Shown one piece after another: positions 1 to 7,989 of a DNA stretch of 39,641 nt (the stretch's first letter is position 1; every line of letters starts with the position of its first letter). Made by a program: the position numbers and the translations under genes. The notes under the pieces are model-generated. The model searched no databases. It saw only the letters and a program-made list of their open reading frames with translations, and was not told the origin of the DNA. This DNA comes from Desulfobacteraceae bacterium (lineage in GTDB: Bacteria > Desulfobacterota > Desulfobacteria > Desulfobacterales > JAABRJ01), in NCBI GenBank assembly GCA_022340425.1, contig JAJDNY010000177.1, forward strand, positions 1-39,641. The letters run 5' to 3'.

Positions 1-55
1 CTCCTCTCGGCTGTATATGACGCAGGATTGCGCAGATGCAACGAGCCTGCCCGAA

Positions 56-1549
56 TCAGGGTTGCAGCTCGATTTCGCCGGGACGCCAGGTCTGGTTGAA
101 CCAGGGTTCCAGCGGGCCGTAGAGGCGCAGGATCATGAACCAGCCCTTGCCGGGAATCGTCTGCACCCAATTGTTTTCCTTGCCTTCCGGAGCTCGCGGG
201 CCAAAAAAGACGTCCACCGAACCGTCCTGGTTGACGAGGAGATCCTTGTTTTGGCTGCTGACACTGGGGAATCGTTGGTCGGTTTGCAGCATCGAGCGGG
301 TCTGTGTATCGTAGACGATGACCGACCAGAAATCCTTGGCCGGGACGTTCGGCGGCAGGCGCAGCTTGTAGGTCTTGCCCCCATCGAACGGATTGCCGTC
401 CGCATCCAAGGCGCACCAGGGGTACTGGGACCCTTTGCCGACCATTTCTTCCGCCATGGCCGGTGTCACGCCGGTGGCAAGGTAATAGAAGAACGCCGCG
501 CCGTCGAGATTGGAAACTCCGGGCGCTATCTCAAACTTGTAGCCGCCGAAAAACGGCAGGCGCCACGGGCTGTCCGGATAGAAGTAGGCCTGCGGGTCGC
601 GAATCTTGTAAGCGATCGCCCGTGCGGTCACGCTGCCGATCTTGGCGGCATCCGTGAGGATTTTCTTCATCCGTTCGTCGGGATTGAAGGGCTTGCCCTT
701 CTCGATGCCGATGGCGGCGAAGAGACCCAGGGTGGTGGGATTGCTGCCCGCGCTGGGTTCCTCCTGGATAGCTTCGTTCAGCATACTCCAGAAGGTGTAG
801 TCGCTGGGCGGGACGAAGTTCGAGTAAATGCCGGACGCATTGACGAACTTCATCTCGGGAGGATTGGCGGCATCGGCAAGCTGGTAGATCTTGAGATATT
901 TCTTGACCGCCTCGACACCCGGTTTGGTCGCGCCGTCCACGAGAAAGGAGCGGAAGGGCATCCAATTGCCGTAGGTGCTGGGACGGACGACGAAATAGCC
1001 CTCCGGCACTTCTCCCTTGTAGCCCGGGGGCAGGATCAGATACTTGCCGCCCTTGCCCTGGTCGGCGCCGGTGATACCGACGTCGGCCACCCAGTTGTAC
1101 CAGAAGTCGTCGATGAGCCCCAGAACCATGGGCGGGATTTCCACAACCAACGGCCCTTGCTTGGTATCGAGCCAGATGAAGCTGTAAATGGTATTGTCGT
1201 TGGCCGTCAGTTCCACGGTCTTCGAATCGACCAGATCCTCCCAGATCACATCCGTCTGGTTGACCGGTCCGAATTCCTCCAGGGTCGCTCGCATGCCTAC
1301 CTGGTTGACGATCGGGATGGCCAGCAGATAGGCCTGCAAGGCCCGGGAGGCATCCAGGTTGTCATAGATTTTCTGCGTGGTCGCCCCATCGGGGAGGCCG
1401 TCGTTCAGGTTCAGGGTGCCGATGGAGGTCTCGACCTTGTCCGGCACAGCCACGCCCGGCGCGATGGGCGTGGTCATTTTGTAGTCCTTGGCAGCCGCGG
1501 TCGTCACCATCAAAGCAGCCATCAGCGTATACAGCATGACGCGCTTCAT
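56..1549 (-). CDS. DUF1254/DUF1214 domain secreted protein
   Basis: A 497-residue protein that opens with a lysine/arginine n-region and a hydrophobic stretch ending in alanines (about residues 1-20), which reads as a Sec signal peptide, so it should be periplasmic. The N-terminal half fits the DUF1254 fold and the C-terminal part the DUF1214 fold: the aromatic-rich segment near the end (GWFMILRLYGPLEPWFNQTW) and the preceding NNWVQTIPGKG block are typical of this pair of domains. The biochemical role of the family is not established. The start at 1549 has a good ribosome site (GAGGG about 7 bases upstream). It is the last visible gene of a minus-strand set that includes an arylsulfatase, and the two families are often neighbours, so a role in handling the same sulfated substrate is an inference. 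Family assignment is confident, function is not. Confidence 0.85.
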   Translation of the reverse strand: MKRVMLYTLMAALMVTTAAAKDYKMTTPIAPGVAVPDKVETSIGTLNLNDGLPDGATTQKIYDNLDASRALQAYLLAIPIVNQVGMRATLEEFGPVNQTDVIWEDLVDSKTVELTANDNTIYSFIWLDTKQGPLVVEIPPMVLGLIDDFWYNWVADVGITGADQGKGGKYLILPPGYKGEVPEGYFVVRPSTYGNWMPFRSFLVDGATKPGVEAVKKYLKIYQLADAANPPEMKFVNASGIYSNFVPPSDYTFWSMLNEAIQEEPSAGSNPTTLGLFAAIGIEKGKPFNPDERMKKILTDAAKIGSVTARAIAYKIRDPQAYFYPDSPWRLPFFGGYKFEIAPGVSNLDGAAFFYYLATGVTPAMAEEMVGKGSQYPWCALDADGNPFDGGKTYKLRLPPNVPAKDFWSVIVYDTQTRSMLQTDQRFPSVSSQNKDLLVNQDGSVDVFFGPRAPEGKENNWVQTIPGKGWFMILRLYGPLEPWFNQTWRPGEIELQP

Positions 1550-1593
1550 TTTCTTTCCCTCTTAATTGCCAATCGTCTTACGACGCTGAACCG

Positions 1594-1623
1594 GCGGACC
1601 GCTCATCGATAAGAACGGTCCGC
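1594..1623 (-). other. Intercistronic hairpin before the DUF1254 gene
   Basis: A perfect 8-bp inverted repeat (GCGGACCG / CGGTCCGC) with a 14-nt loop lies in the 121-nt gap between the sulfatase stop and the DUF1254 start. There is no T-tract, so it is not an intrinsic terminator. It could stabilise the upstream mRNA or set relative expression within the operon. Confidence 0.4.
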
Positions 1624-1670
1624 GCGATTCACGATCGAAACCATTAGGCTTCAGGTTCGCTGCGCCGCTT

Positions 1671-4220
1671 CTAGTGCGGTCCGCCCTGCATGTGATGGAT
1701 CGGCTGGCCGTCCACCGCCAAGGCCGTCGTATTCTCGAGTTTCTTGATGTCCTCGGGTGACAGCTCCGGCCGGTCCACCTTGATGGTCAGCTTGTTGAGC
1801 TTGGCGGTCAGGGGGAAGGGCGGCGTGTAGTCCGCGTCGTTCACCCCGGTCAGGGTGTCGGAGCCGATATCGAAGCTTTCGTCCCACTGCAGAATCATGG
1901 GCAGGGTGCGCTTCATGGTGATGGTCTGGACGGTCTTGCCGTCCACCTTGAGGGCGCCGGTACCGGAGCGCCCGACACCGCTCATGTTGTTGAAGGCCAG
2001 GGTGCCGACCCCGAGCCCGTCGTATTTGAAGTCGAATTCGATGATATGCCGGCCCGGGGAGAGGGCCTCGGGCCCTTCCCAGCGAATGCGCTTGAGGTCG
2101 ACGAGATTCCACAGGAACACGGGCTTGCTCTTGAGCAGATAAAAGCCGTAGCCGGCAAAGCGCCCGCCCGAGGTCAGGATCACGCCGTCGGCCCCGCTCT
2201 GGGGCACGTCGATGTCCGCCGTGATGGTGTAGGAGGTGTTGAGCAGAGCCGGCGAATCACCCTGGGGCAGGCCCACCATGGGGCGGGTGTAGACGAACTC
2301 GGTGCGGCCGGCGGTGATGTTGGGTCGCGGGGCCGCGATGCGGGCCGCCACCGAGGCGTCCATGGGGAAGATCTGGTATTGCTCGGCTTGGGCCACGAAC
2401 TTCTTGCGCATCTCGGCCACCTTGTCCGGGTGCTGGGACGCGATGTCGTTGACCTGGCTGAAGTCCTTGGTCAGGTCGTAGAGCTGAAACACCTGGTTGT
2501 TCAGCGGATCGGGATTGGCCGCCCCGAAGGCCTGCCAGGGCGCGCGGTTGACCTTGGTGCTCAGAAGCCAGCCGTCGTCGTAGAGCGCCCACTGGCCCAT
2601 CATCTCGAAGTACTGGATCTTGTGGCGCGAGGGCGCCTTGGCGTTCGCCGAATCGAAGGTGTAGAGGAAGCTCGTGCCCTCCATGGGCGCCTGCTTGATC
2701 CCGTCCACGTATTCGGGGGCGGGGATGCCGGCGGCTTCCAGGATGGTGGGCACCACATCGATCACGTGGATGAACTGCTCGCGCAGCCCCCCCTTGTCCT
2801 TGATGCGCGCGGGCCAGGACACCACCATGTTCTGGTTGATCCCGCCGAGTCTCGAGGCATTTTGTTTGAACCAGTCGAAGGGCGTGTCGAAGGCCCAGGA
2901 CCAGCCGGCCGACATGTGGTTGTAGGTCTGCTCGGTGCCCCAGACGTCGTACCACTTCATCTGCACGTCCGCTGGCATTTCGTTGATGCCGTTGAAGAAG
3001 GCCACCTCGTTGGGGGTGCCCAGCGGTCCGCCCTCGGCGCTGGTGCCGTTGTCGCCGTTGATGTAGATGACCAGCGTGTTGTCGAGCCGGCCCGCGTCCT
3101 CGAAGGCCTGGACGACGCGGCCGATCTCGTGGTCGTTGTAAGCCGCGTAGGCGGCGAAGGTCTCGACCTGGCGGATGAAGAGCTTTTTCTCCACGGGCGT
3201 CAATTCATCCCAGGGTTTGAGCAAATCCTTCGGCCAGGGCGCCAGTTGGGTGTCGGCCGGGATTACGCCGAGCTTTTTCTGGTTCTCCAGAATCCGTTCG
3301 CGCAGCTTTTCGTAGCCGTCGTCGAAAAGGTGCATGGCGCGGACTTTGTCCACCCACTCCTTGGTGGGGTGATGGGGGGCGTGGGTGGCGCCGGGGGCGT
3401 ACTTGATGAAGATGGGCTTGGAGGGGTCCGTCTGGTGCATGCGGGCAATGTAGTCGATGGCGTCGTCGGCCATGCCGGTGATCAGGTTCCAGTCCGGCTT
3501 GCCCCTGAAGGGGTAGATCTGGGTGGTGTTGCGAAAGAGGTTGGGCTGCCACTGGTTGGCATCACCGCCGACGAAGCCGTAGAAGTACTCGAAGCCCATG
3601 CCGGTGGGCCACTTGTCGAAGGGCCCCACCTGACTGGCCGCGAAGGCCGGCGTGTTGTGGTTCTTGCCGAACCAGGCCGTGCAGTAGCCGTTGCCCCGAA
3701 GGATGCGGCCGATGGTGGCCTTGTCTTCGGAGATGATGCTGTTGTAGCCGGGGAAACCGGTGGACTGCTCCGAGATGACGCCGAAGCCGGCCGAGTGGTG
3801 GTTGCGCCCCGTTATCAGCGCCGCCCGCGTGGGTGAGCAGAGCGCCGTGGAGAAGATCCGGTTGTAGCGCAGCCCCTCATTTGCGAGACGGTCCATGGTG
3901 GGCGTGGGAATCACCCCGCCGAAGGTGCTCGGCACACCGAAGCCGGCATCGTCGGTGATGACCAGCAGGACATTGGGGGCCTTTTCGGGCGGCATCACCC
4001 GCGGCGGCCACCAGGGCTTGGAACTCAGGGCGTCTTGCTTGATCACGCCGCCGAACTCCGGGGGTGGCGGCGGGAGTTGTTGGCCGCTTAAGGTAACGGA
4101 GGCGCTGGGCGCACCCGCTTCTCCGTGGGTCGTCCCGGTACGGGCCGGCATGGACGTGCATGCCGCCACCATGAGGATGACCATGACGGCAATGATTATA
4201 GATCGGTGCTTGGGGGTCAT
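1671..4220 (-). CDS. Type I arylsulfatase, lipoprotein
   Basis: An 849-residue member of the alkaline-phosphatase superfamily that hydrolyses sulfate esters. The N-terminus is a lipoprotein signal with lipobox V-A-A-C (Cys21), so the enzyme should be anchored in the envelope. The metal-binding Asp pair (ITDDAGFG, about residues 88-95) is followed by the sulfatase signature CSPTR at Cys128-Arg132, whose cysteine is expected to be converted to formylglycine. Later motifs include KYAPGATHAPHHP and the INGDNG block with the second metal ligands. The extra C-terminal part (about residues 640-830) resembles the beta-rich tail of large arylsulfatases of the AtsA type. The start has a strong AAAGGAG site. 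No formylglycine-generating enzyme or anSME is in the window, so the maturase must be elsewhere. Substrate cannot be told from sequence. Confidence 0.93.
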   Translation of the reverse strand: MTPKHRSIIIAVMVILMVAACTSMPARTGTTHGEAGAPSASVTLSGQQLPPPPPEFGGVIKQDALSSKPWWPPRVMPPEKAPNVLLVITDDAGFGVPSTFGGVIPTPTMDRLANEGLRYNRIFSTALCSPTRAALITGRNHHSAGFGVISEQSTGFPGYNSIISEDKATIGRILRGNGYCTAWFGKNHNTPAFAASQVGPFDKWPTGMGFEYFYGFVGGDANQWQPNLFRNTTQIYPFRGKPDWNLITGMADDAIDYIARMHQTDPSKPIFIKYAPGATHAPHHPTKEWVDKVRAMHLFDDGYEKLRERILENQKKLGVIPADTQLAPWPKDLLKPWDELTPVEKKLFIRQVETFAAYAAYNDHEIGRVVQAFEDAGRLDNTLVIYINGDNGTSAEGGPLGTPNEVAFFNGINEMPADVQMKWYDVWGTEQTYNHMSAGWSWAFDTPFDWFKQNASRLGGINQNMVVSWPARIKDKGGLREQFIHVIDVVPTILEAAGIPAPEYVDGIKQAPMEGTSFLYTFDSANAKAPSRHKIQYFEMMGQWALYDDGWLLSTKVNRAPWQAFGAANPDPLNNQVFQLYDLTKDFSQVNDIASQHPDKVAEMRKKFVAQAEQYQIFPMDASVAARIAAPRPNITAGRTEFVYTRPMVGLPQGDSPALLNTSYTITADIDVPQSGADGVILTSGGRFAGYGFYLLKSKPVFLWNLVDLKRIRWEGPEALSPGRHIIEFDFKYDGLGVGTLAFNNMSGVGRSGTGALKVDGKTVQTITMKRTLPMILQWDESFDIGSDTLTGVNDADYTPPFPLTAKLNKLTIKVDRPELSPEDIKKLENTTALAVDGQPIHHMQGGPH

Positions 4221-4266
4221 GACATGCTCCTTTCCTTGAAGTGGCTGTTTTCGTTCAAGGGTGTTC

Positions 4267-5097
4267 TTATTTCAATTGGTCGACCCACGTCGGCTCGGCG
4301 AACCATTTTTCCCCCAAGGCCTTCATGAGGTTGGACTTGCGCAGGCCGTCCAGCACGTTTTCCAGCCAGTTGACCAGTTGCGGGTCGCCCTTGGGGACGG
4401 CGATGCCGATGGGCTCGTAGGTGATGGGCGCGTTCGCTGCCACCAGACCGGCATCCCGGTGGCGGTAGGCGGATACGATACATATGGGAAAGTCCGCGAT
4501 CATGGCGTCTGCCTCCCCATTGACCACCATTTGCACACCCTGGTCCTGGCTGGCAGCGGTTAGATGCTTCGCCCGGGGGGCGCCCTTGCGGACCACCAGT
4601 TCACTGGTCGACCCCCGCAGGGCCACAAACGTGAAGTCGGGACGGTTCAGTTCTTCTATCCGTTCAACCGTGACAAGCGTGCTGCGTTTGGTGAGCAGGC
4701 CCTTGCCGGAGACGAAATAGGGGCCTACGAAAGCGGCTTTCAGATTGCGCTCCGGGGTAATAGTCATGTTGGCGATGATCATGTCGATGCGCCCGGCTTC
4801 GAGGGCGGGCAGGAGTTCGGCAAACGGGATCGGCTGCAGGCTCAATTTCACGTTCATGGCATCGGCGATTATGCCGGCCAGGTCGGCATCCAGCCCGATG
4901 AGCTTCTCTTCCTTGGTGGTCATGTTCATCGGCGGCATGTCGCCGGACATCCCCACCCGCAGTTCCCCTCGGGAGAGAATTCGGTCCAGGATCGGCGATG
5001 CGTCGGCAGATTCGGCGGGCGTGGGCTGCATGTTGGCGCACCCAAGCATTACCGAAATCATCATGGTCATCGTTAAAATCATGGGGTGTTTTTTCAT
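4267..5097 (-). CDS. Family 3 extracellular solute-binding lipoprotein
   Basis: A 276-residue periplasmic binding protein of the amino-acid type (SBP_bac_3). It begins with a lysine-rich n-region and a lipobox ending M-L-G-C (Cys20). The typical opening of the mature fold is present (RGELRVGMSGDMPPMN), followed by LIGLDADLAGIIADAM and ALEAGRIDMIIANMTITPER, which are the diagnostic segments of the family. The start was set at 5097 because GGAG lies 8 bases upstream; the frame could be extended by six codons without support. No permease or ATPase partner is adjacent, so it may feed a transporter elsewhere or act as a sensor input. It sits in a sulfatase operon, which suggests that the ligand is a product or substrate of that system; this is inference. 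Confidence 0.88.
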   Translation of the reverse strand: MKKHPMILTMTMMISVMLGCANMQPTPAESADASPILDRILSRGELRVGMSGDMPPMNMTTKEEKLIGLDADLAGIIADAMNVKLSLQPIPFAELLPALEAGRIDMIIANMTITPERNLKAAFVGPYFVSGKGLLTKRSTLVTVERIEELNRPDFTFVALRGSTSELVVRKGAPRAKHLTAASQDQGVQMVVNGEADAMIADFPICIVSAYRHRDAGLVAANAPITYEPIGIAVPKGDPQLVNWLENVLDGLRKSNLMKALGEKWFAEPTWVDQLK

Positions 5098-5207
5098 GTC
5101 GGTTCTCCGAAACATTTTGTCTGCCCGCGTTTTCTACGAATGCGGCTCATCCTCATAGGCATAGGCGCCGACGGATGTTCCTTGGTGACGAATCAAAATC
5201 CGGCGCT

Positions 5208-5238
5208 ATCCTGTGGGATTATTTTTTACCGCGACCCT
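5208..5238 (-). repeat. 31-bp dispersed repeat, copy 1
   Basis: This stretch matches 29701-29731 in the same orientation at 27 of 31 positions, with an identical 17-bp core (ATCCTGTGGGATTATTT on the plus strand). It covers the last codons and stop of the monooxygenase-fold gene, so that the C-terminal residues GRGKK are encoded by the repeat. No third copy was seen in the window. Confidence 0.6.
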
Positions 5239-5653
5239 TGCACAGACGGTCCATTAGGTCCGGCCACGGCATTTGTTCGCCCCCCATCTTTTGGATGGTG
5301 CCGATGCCCGTTGAATGGTCAATCCAGTCGAAATGGATTTCAGGGGGTTCGCTCGCCATTTCCACCACCAGGAGCACGTTGCGGAATTCATCGGAGCGTA
5401 AATGCTTTTGAAAATGGTTCTCATCCGCCCATATTTCCTCGAACAGAAGCGTCTTTCCGCCCATGGCATTCTGGTAGAGGCAGCTGCTGAGGCAGCCCTC
5501 TTTGAGTCTGATGCGCATGATCATGGCGTAAAGGATACTGCGCGCCTCCTTGCGCTTGCCGGCCGGGATCAGCATGCGAATGGCCACGCGTACCCGGCCG
5601 GCACGGTCGGGAGGTCCTTTTCCGGCGTGATGCATCTCGCTGGTTTCAGTCAT
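5219..5653 (-). CDS. Antibiotic biosynthesis monooxygenase (ABM) domain protein
   Basis: A small protein of about 144 residues with the dimeric alpha/beta-barrel (ABM) pattern: a first beta strand (RVRVAIRMLI), helix (GKRKEARSILYAMIMRIR), then EGCLSSCLYQN and TLLFEEIWADENHFQKHL, which is the characteristic strand-turn-helix of quinol-monooxygenase-like proteins. These act on small quinones or reactive metabolites, but many members have no known substrate. The open frame runs 63 codons further upstream to 5842, but that part shows no ABM similarity and overlaps a candidate promoter, so the ATG at 5653 is preferred; neither 5653 nor the next ATG at 5635 has a convincing ribosome site. The C-terminal end lies in a short dispersed repeat. 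It appears to be the first gene of the sulfatase operon. Confidence 0.72.
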   Translation of the reverse strand: MTETSEMHHAGKGPPDRAGRVRVAIRMLIPAGKRKEARSILYAMIMRIRLKEGCLSSCLYQNAMGGKTLLFEEIWADENHFQKHLRSDEFRNVLLVVEMASEPPEIHFDWIDHSTGIGTIQKMGGEQMPWPDLMDRLCKGRGKK

Positions 5654-5814
5654 GAGGTGGTCATGTTTGATGTCAGGAGCATGAAATGCCGCGGAAGGAT
5701 GGGATAGAACAGTGCGAAAGCCATGCCCAATCCGGCGGGGCTTCGGAAAAAGCGCTGTCCGATCTAATTCATTGAAAAAAACCGGCGGGAAATGGCTTCG
5801 GGGGAAAGAGAAAT

Positions 5815-5830
5815 GGCAGTGGGTGTGCCC
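5815..5830 (-). promoter_or_regulatory. Candidate sigma-54 (-24/-12) promoter
   Basis: On the minus strand GGGCACACCCACTGCC keeps GG and GC exactly 10 nt apart, with a full GGCAC -24 box and TGC at -12; the consensus is TGGCAC-N5-TTGC. Expected transcription start is near 5804, leading into the ABM-SBP-sulfatase-DUF1254 set. It lies directly behind a gene for a sigma-54 activator. First base of the -24 box and one base of the -12 box deviate. A 5-bp inverted repeat (5826-5841) overlaps the -24 element. Confidence 0.42.
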
Positions 5831-5860
5831 GTAAATGGGCATTTTGACGATATTTAAGCA

Positions 5861-7900
5861 TCATTCGGTAGGCCGTTTGATACCCAGTTTCTTCATTTTG
5901 GCTTGCAGGGTGGTGCGCTTCAGGCCCAGAATTTCGGCTGCCCCGTTTTTACCGTCGACACGCCAGCCGGTTCTCTCGAGCACGCTCAGGATGTGGCGGC
6001 GCTCCACCTCCTTGAGCTTGTCTCCGGTCGGGGAAGCGCAAGGTGCAGGGGTGGGCGGTTGCAGGTGAAGCGTCCCGCCGCTGCCGGTGATCATGGCATG
6101 CTCCACAATGTTGCGGAGTTCCCGGGCGTTGCCCGGCCAGGCGTAATGCTGGAGGGCTTCCATGCTCCGGTGGGGGATGCGGTCGACGCGCTTGCCCAGC
6201 TTTTTCTCATTCTGCCTCACAAACGCCCACACCAAAGGGGGAATGTCTTGGATGCGTTTCCGAAGGGGCGGGATCATGATGGGAAAGACGTTCAACCGGT
6301 AAAAAAGATCGGCGCGAAACCTGTCTTCGGCCACGGCCCGCGCAAGGTCCCGGTTGGTGGCCGCGATGATGCGCACATCTACCTTGAGTGCGCGGGTAGA
6401 CCCCAGCCGCTCGAACCGACCTTCCTCTAAAACCCGAAGAAGCTTGGCCTGAAGGTCTATGGAGAGCTCGCCGATTTCGTCCAGAAACAGCGTGGACCGG
6501 TTTGCCACCTCGAAACGGCCGGCCATCCGGGTCAAGGCGCCGGTGTAGGCGCCTTTTTCCCGGCCGAAGAGCTCGCTCTCGATCAGGGTGGGCGGCAGCA
6601 CCGCGCAGTTGAGGGTGACGAGCTGCCGGTCCTTGCGCCGGCTCAGGCGGTGGATGTTGCGGGCCAGAAGCTCCTTGCCGGTGCCGGTTTCCCCCTGTAG
6701 AAGAACGACCGCGTCCGTCGGTGCCACCTGTTCCACCTGGCCGAGAACACGTTTCATGGCTTGGCTGACGCTGACCATCTCCCCGTGCTCCTGGTGGAGC
6801 TGGATCTCCTGACGGAGATAGACGTTCTCTTGCTCCAATTCGAGTTTCAGACGGTCGATCTCCTCCAGTTGGTCCCGGAGCCTCTCCTCCATTTCCTTGC
6901 GCTGGGTGACATCGATGGCAACGCCCATTACGCGTTCCGGCTGTAACGACGTGGCCGGGTAGGACCGCCCGCGGGAGACGATCCAGCGCACGCCGCCATC
7001 GGGGAGCACGATGCGGTACTCGAGCCGGGTCAGATCTCGCGTCCGGAGACAGCGGGCAAGGGTTTCTTTGGCGCTTTGACGATCGTCCGGGTGCACGCTT
7101 TCCAGAAACCGATCGAAGCCCAAATCCTCCTCAGGGGCGAAATGAAAAATGTCCCGCAGCTTGTCGGTGGCCCAAAGCCGCCCGGTGTCGACATCCATGA
7201 CCCAGATTCCCGCCTCTGCCGAGGACGCCGCCAGACTCACCCGTTCTTCGCTGTCCCGAAGGGCCTGCTCGATGTTGCGGCGCTCCAGGGCGTTGATGAG
7301 GATCTCGCCCAGAAGCTGCAGCCGGGGGATGTAGGCCTCCGGCCAGGCGCGTTCCTTCTGCACGGAATTGATGGAGATTATGTGGACGAGGGATGCTTTG
7401 GTGAGAATCGGTATGGTGAGATTGGAGCGGATTCCCCAGTCGATCCAGGTCTGCTTGTCCACGTGGGCTTCATCCGGCATGTTCTCCACCCGCTCATAGG
7501 CCACCACTTCACCTTGCATCGTCAGTCGGTCATAGGCCCAGGGGTGGATTGAGCGGGGAAGCGCGGTGCCGATGGGAACCGGTGCGGCATTTTCCGAATA
7601 GGCGACATGCGTGATTTTCCATGAGTCCCTGCCGGGCAGGGCATGGAGCAGAGCGCAGCGGTCGACCTCGAAAAACTCCAGCACCTTTTTCAGGGCGTTC
7701 TCGATTTCGCCGTCGAGCCGTTCTGCGGGCACGTTGATGAAGCGCGCCGACAGATCCGAAATCATCTGCTCGAACCGCAGGCGCTCGCTGGTGACCGCAT
7801 CATTTTCCCGCAGTGTATCCCCACTCCCTTCACAGGATGCCGGATCGGCGTCCGCGAGGCGGCGTGGCCCGTTATCGTTATTCGAGAGCCGTCGCTTCAT
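5861..7900 (-). CDS. Sigma-54-dependent activator, GAF-PAS-AAA-Fis
   Basis: A 679-residue enhancer-binding protein. Domain order: GAF-like sensor (about residues 40-210), PAS with PAC tail (about 215-335; HPDDRQSAKETLARCL, EYRIVLPDGGVRWIV), a short coiled coil (335-375), the AAA+ central domain (about 380-600) and a Fis-type helix-turn-helix at the end (about 635-679). The AAA+ part has Walker A GETGTGKE, the sigma-54 contact loop as GAYTGA (Tyr in place of the commoner Phe, an accepted variant), Walker B TLFLDEIGE and an arginine-finger region. There is no response-regulator receiver domain, so control is by ligand or redox sensing through GAF/PAS. The start was moved to the ATG at 7900, which has GGGAG 7 bases upstream; the longer frame begins at a TTG. 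It probably activates the downstream sulfatase operon. Confidence 0.93.
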   Translation of the reverse strand: MKRRLSNNDNGPRRLADADPASCEGSGDTLRENDAVTSERLRFEQMISDLSARFINVPAERLDGEIENALKKVLEFFEVDRCALLHALPGRDSWKITHVAYSENAAPVPIGTALPRSIHPWAYDRLTMQGEVVAYERVENMPDEAHVDKQTWIDWGIRSNLTIPILTKASLVHIISINSVQKERAWPEAYIPRLQLLGEILINALERRNIEQALRDSEERVSLAASSAEAGIWVMDVDTGRLWATDKLRDIFHFAPEEDLGFDRFLESVHPDDRQSAKETLARCLRTRDLTRLEYRIVLPDGGVRWIVSRGRSYPATSLQPERVMGVAIDVTQRKEMEERLRDQLEEIDRLKLELEQENVYLRQEIQLHQEHGEMVSVSQAMKRVLGQVEQVAPTDAVVLLQGETGTGKELLARNIHRLSRRKDRQLVTLNCAVLPPTLIESELFGREKGAYTGALTRMAGRFEVANRSTLFLDEIGELSIDLQAKLLRVLEEGRFERLGSTRALKVDVRIIAATNRDLARAVAEDRFRADLFYRLNVFPIMIPPLRKRIQDIPPLVWAFVRQNEKKLGKRVDRIPHRSMEALQHYAWPGNARELRNIVEHAMITGSGGTLHLQPPTPAPCASPTGDKLKEVERRHILSVLERTGWRVDGKNGAAEILGLKRTTLQAKMKKLGIKRPTE

Positions 7901-7989
7901 CGGCGCTCTCCCTTCGCCCAAGGTTCCAAGAATTCTTTACCATAGGGCAACTATAGTGGCTGTCCAACCTTCAGGTCGCGAGTGGTTAT

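Noticed and set aside
2046-3836. 596-codon plus-strand open frame opposite the sulfatase gene
   Set aside because: It is antisense to a clear sulfatase, is rich in Gly/Val/Arg/His without any domain pattern, and has no ribosome site; typical of the antisense frame of a GC-rich gene.
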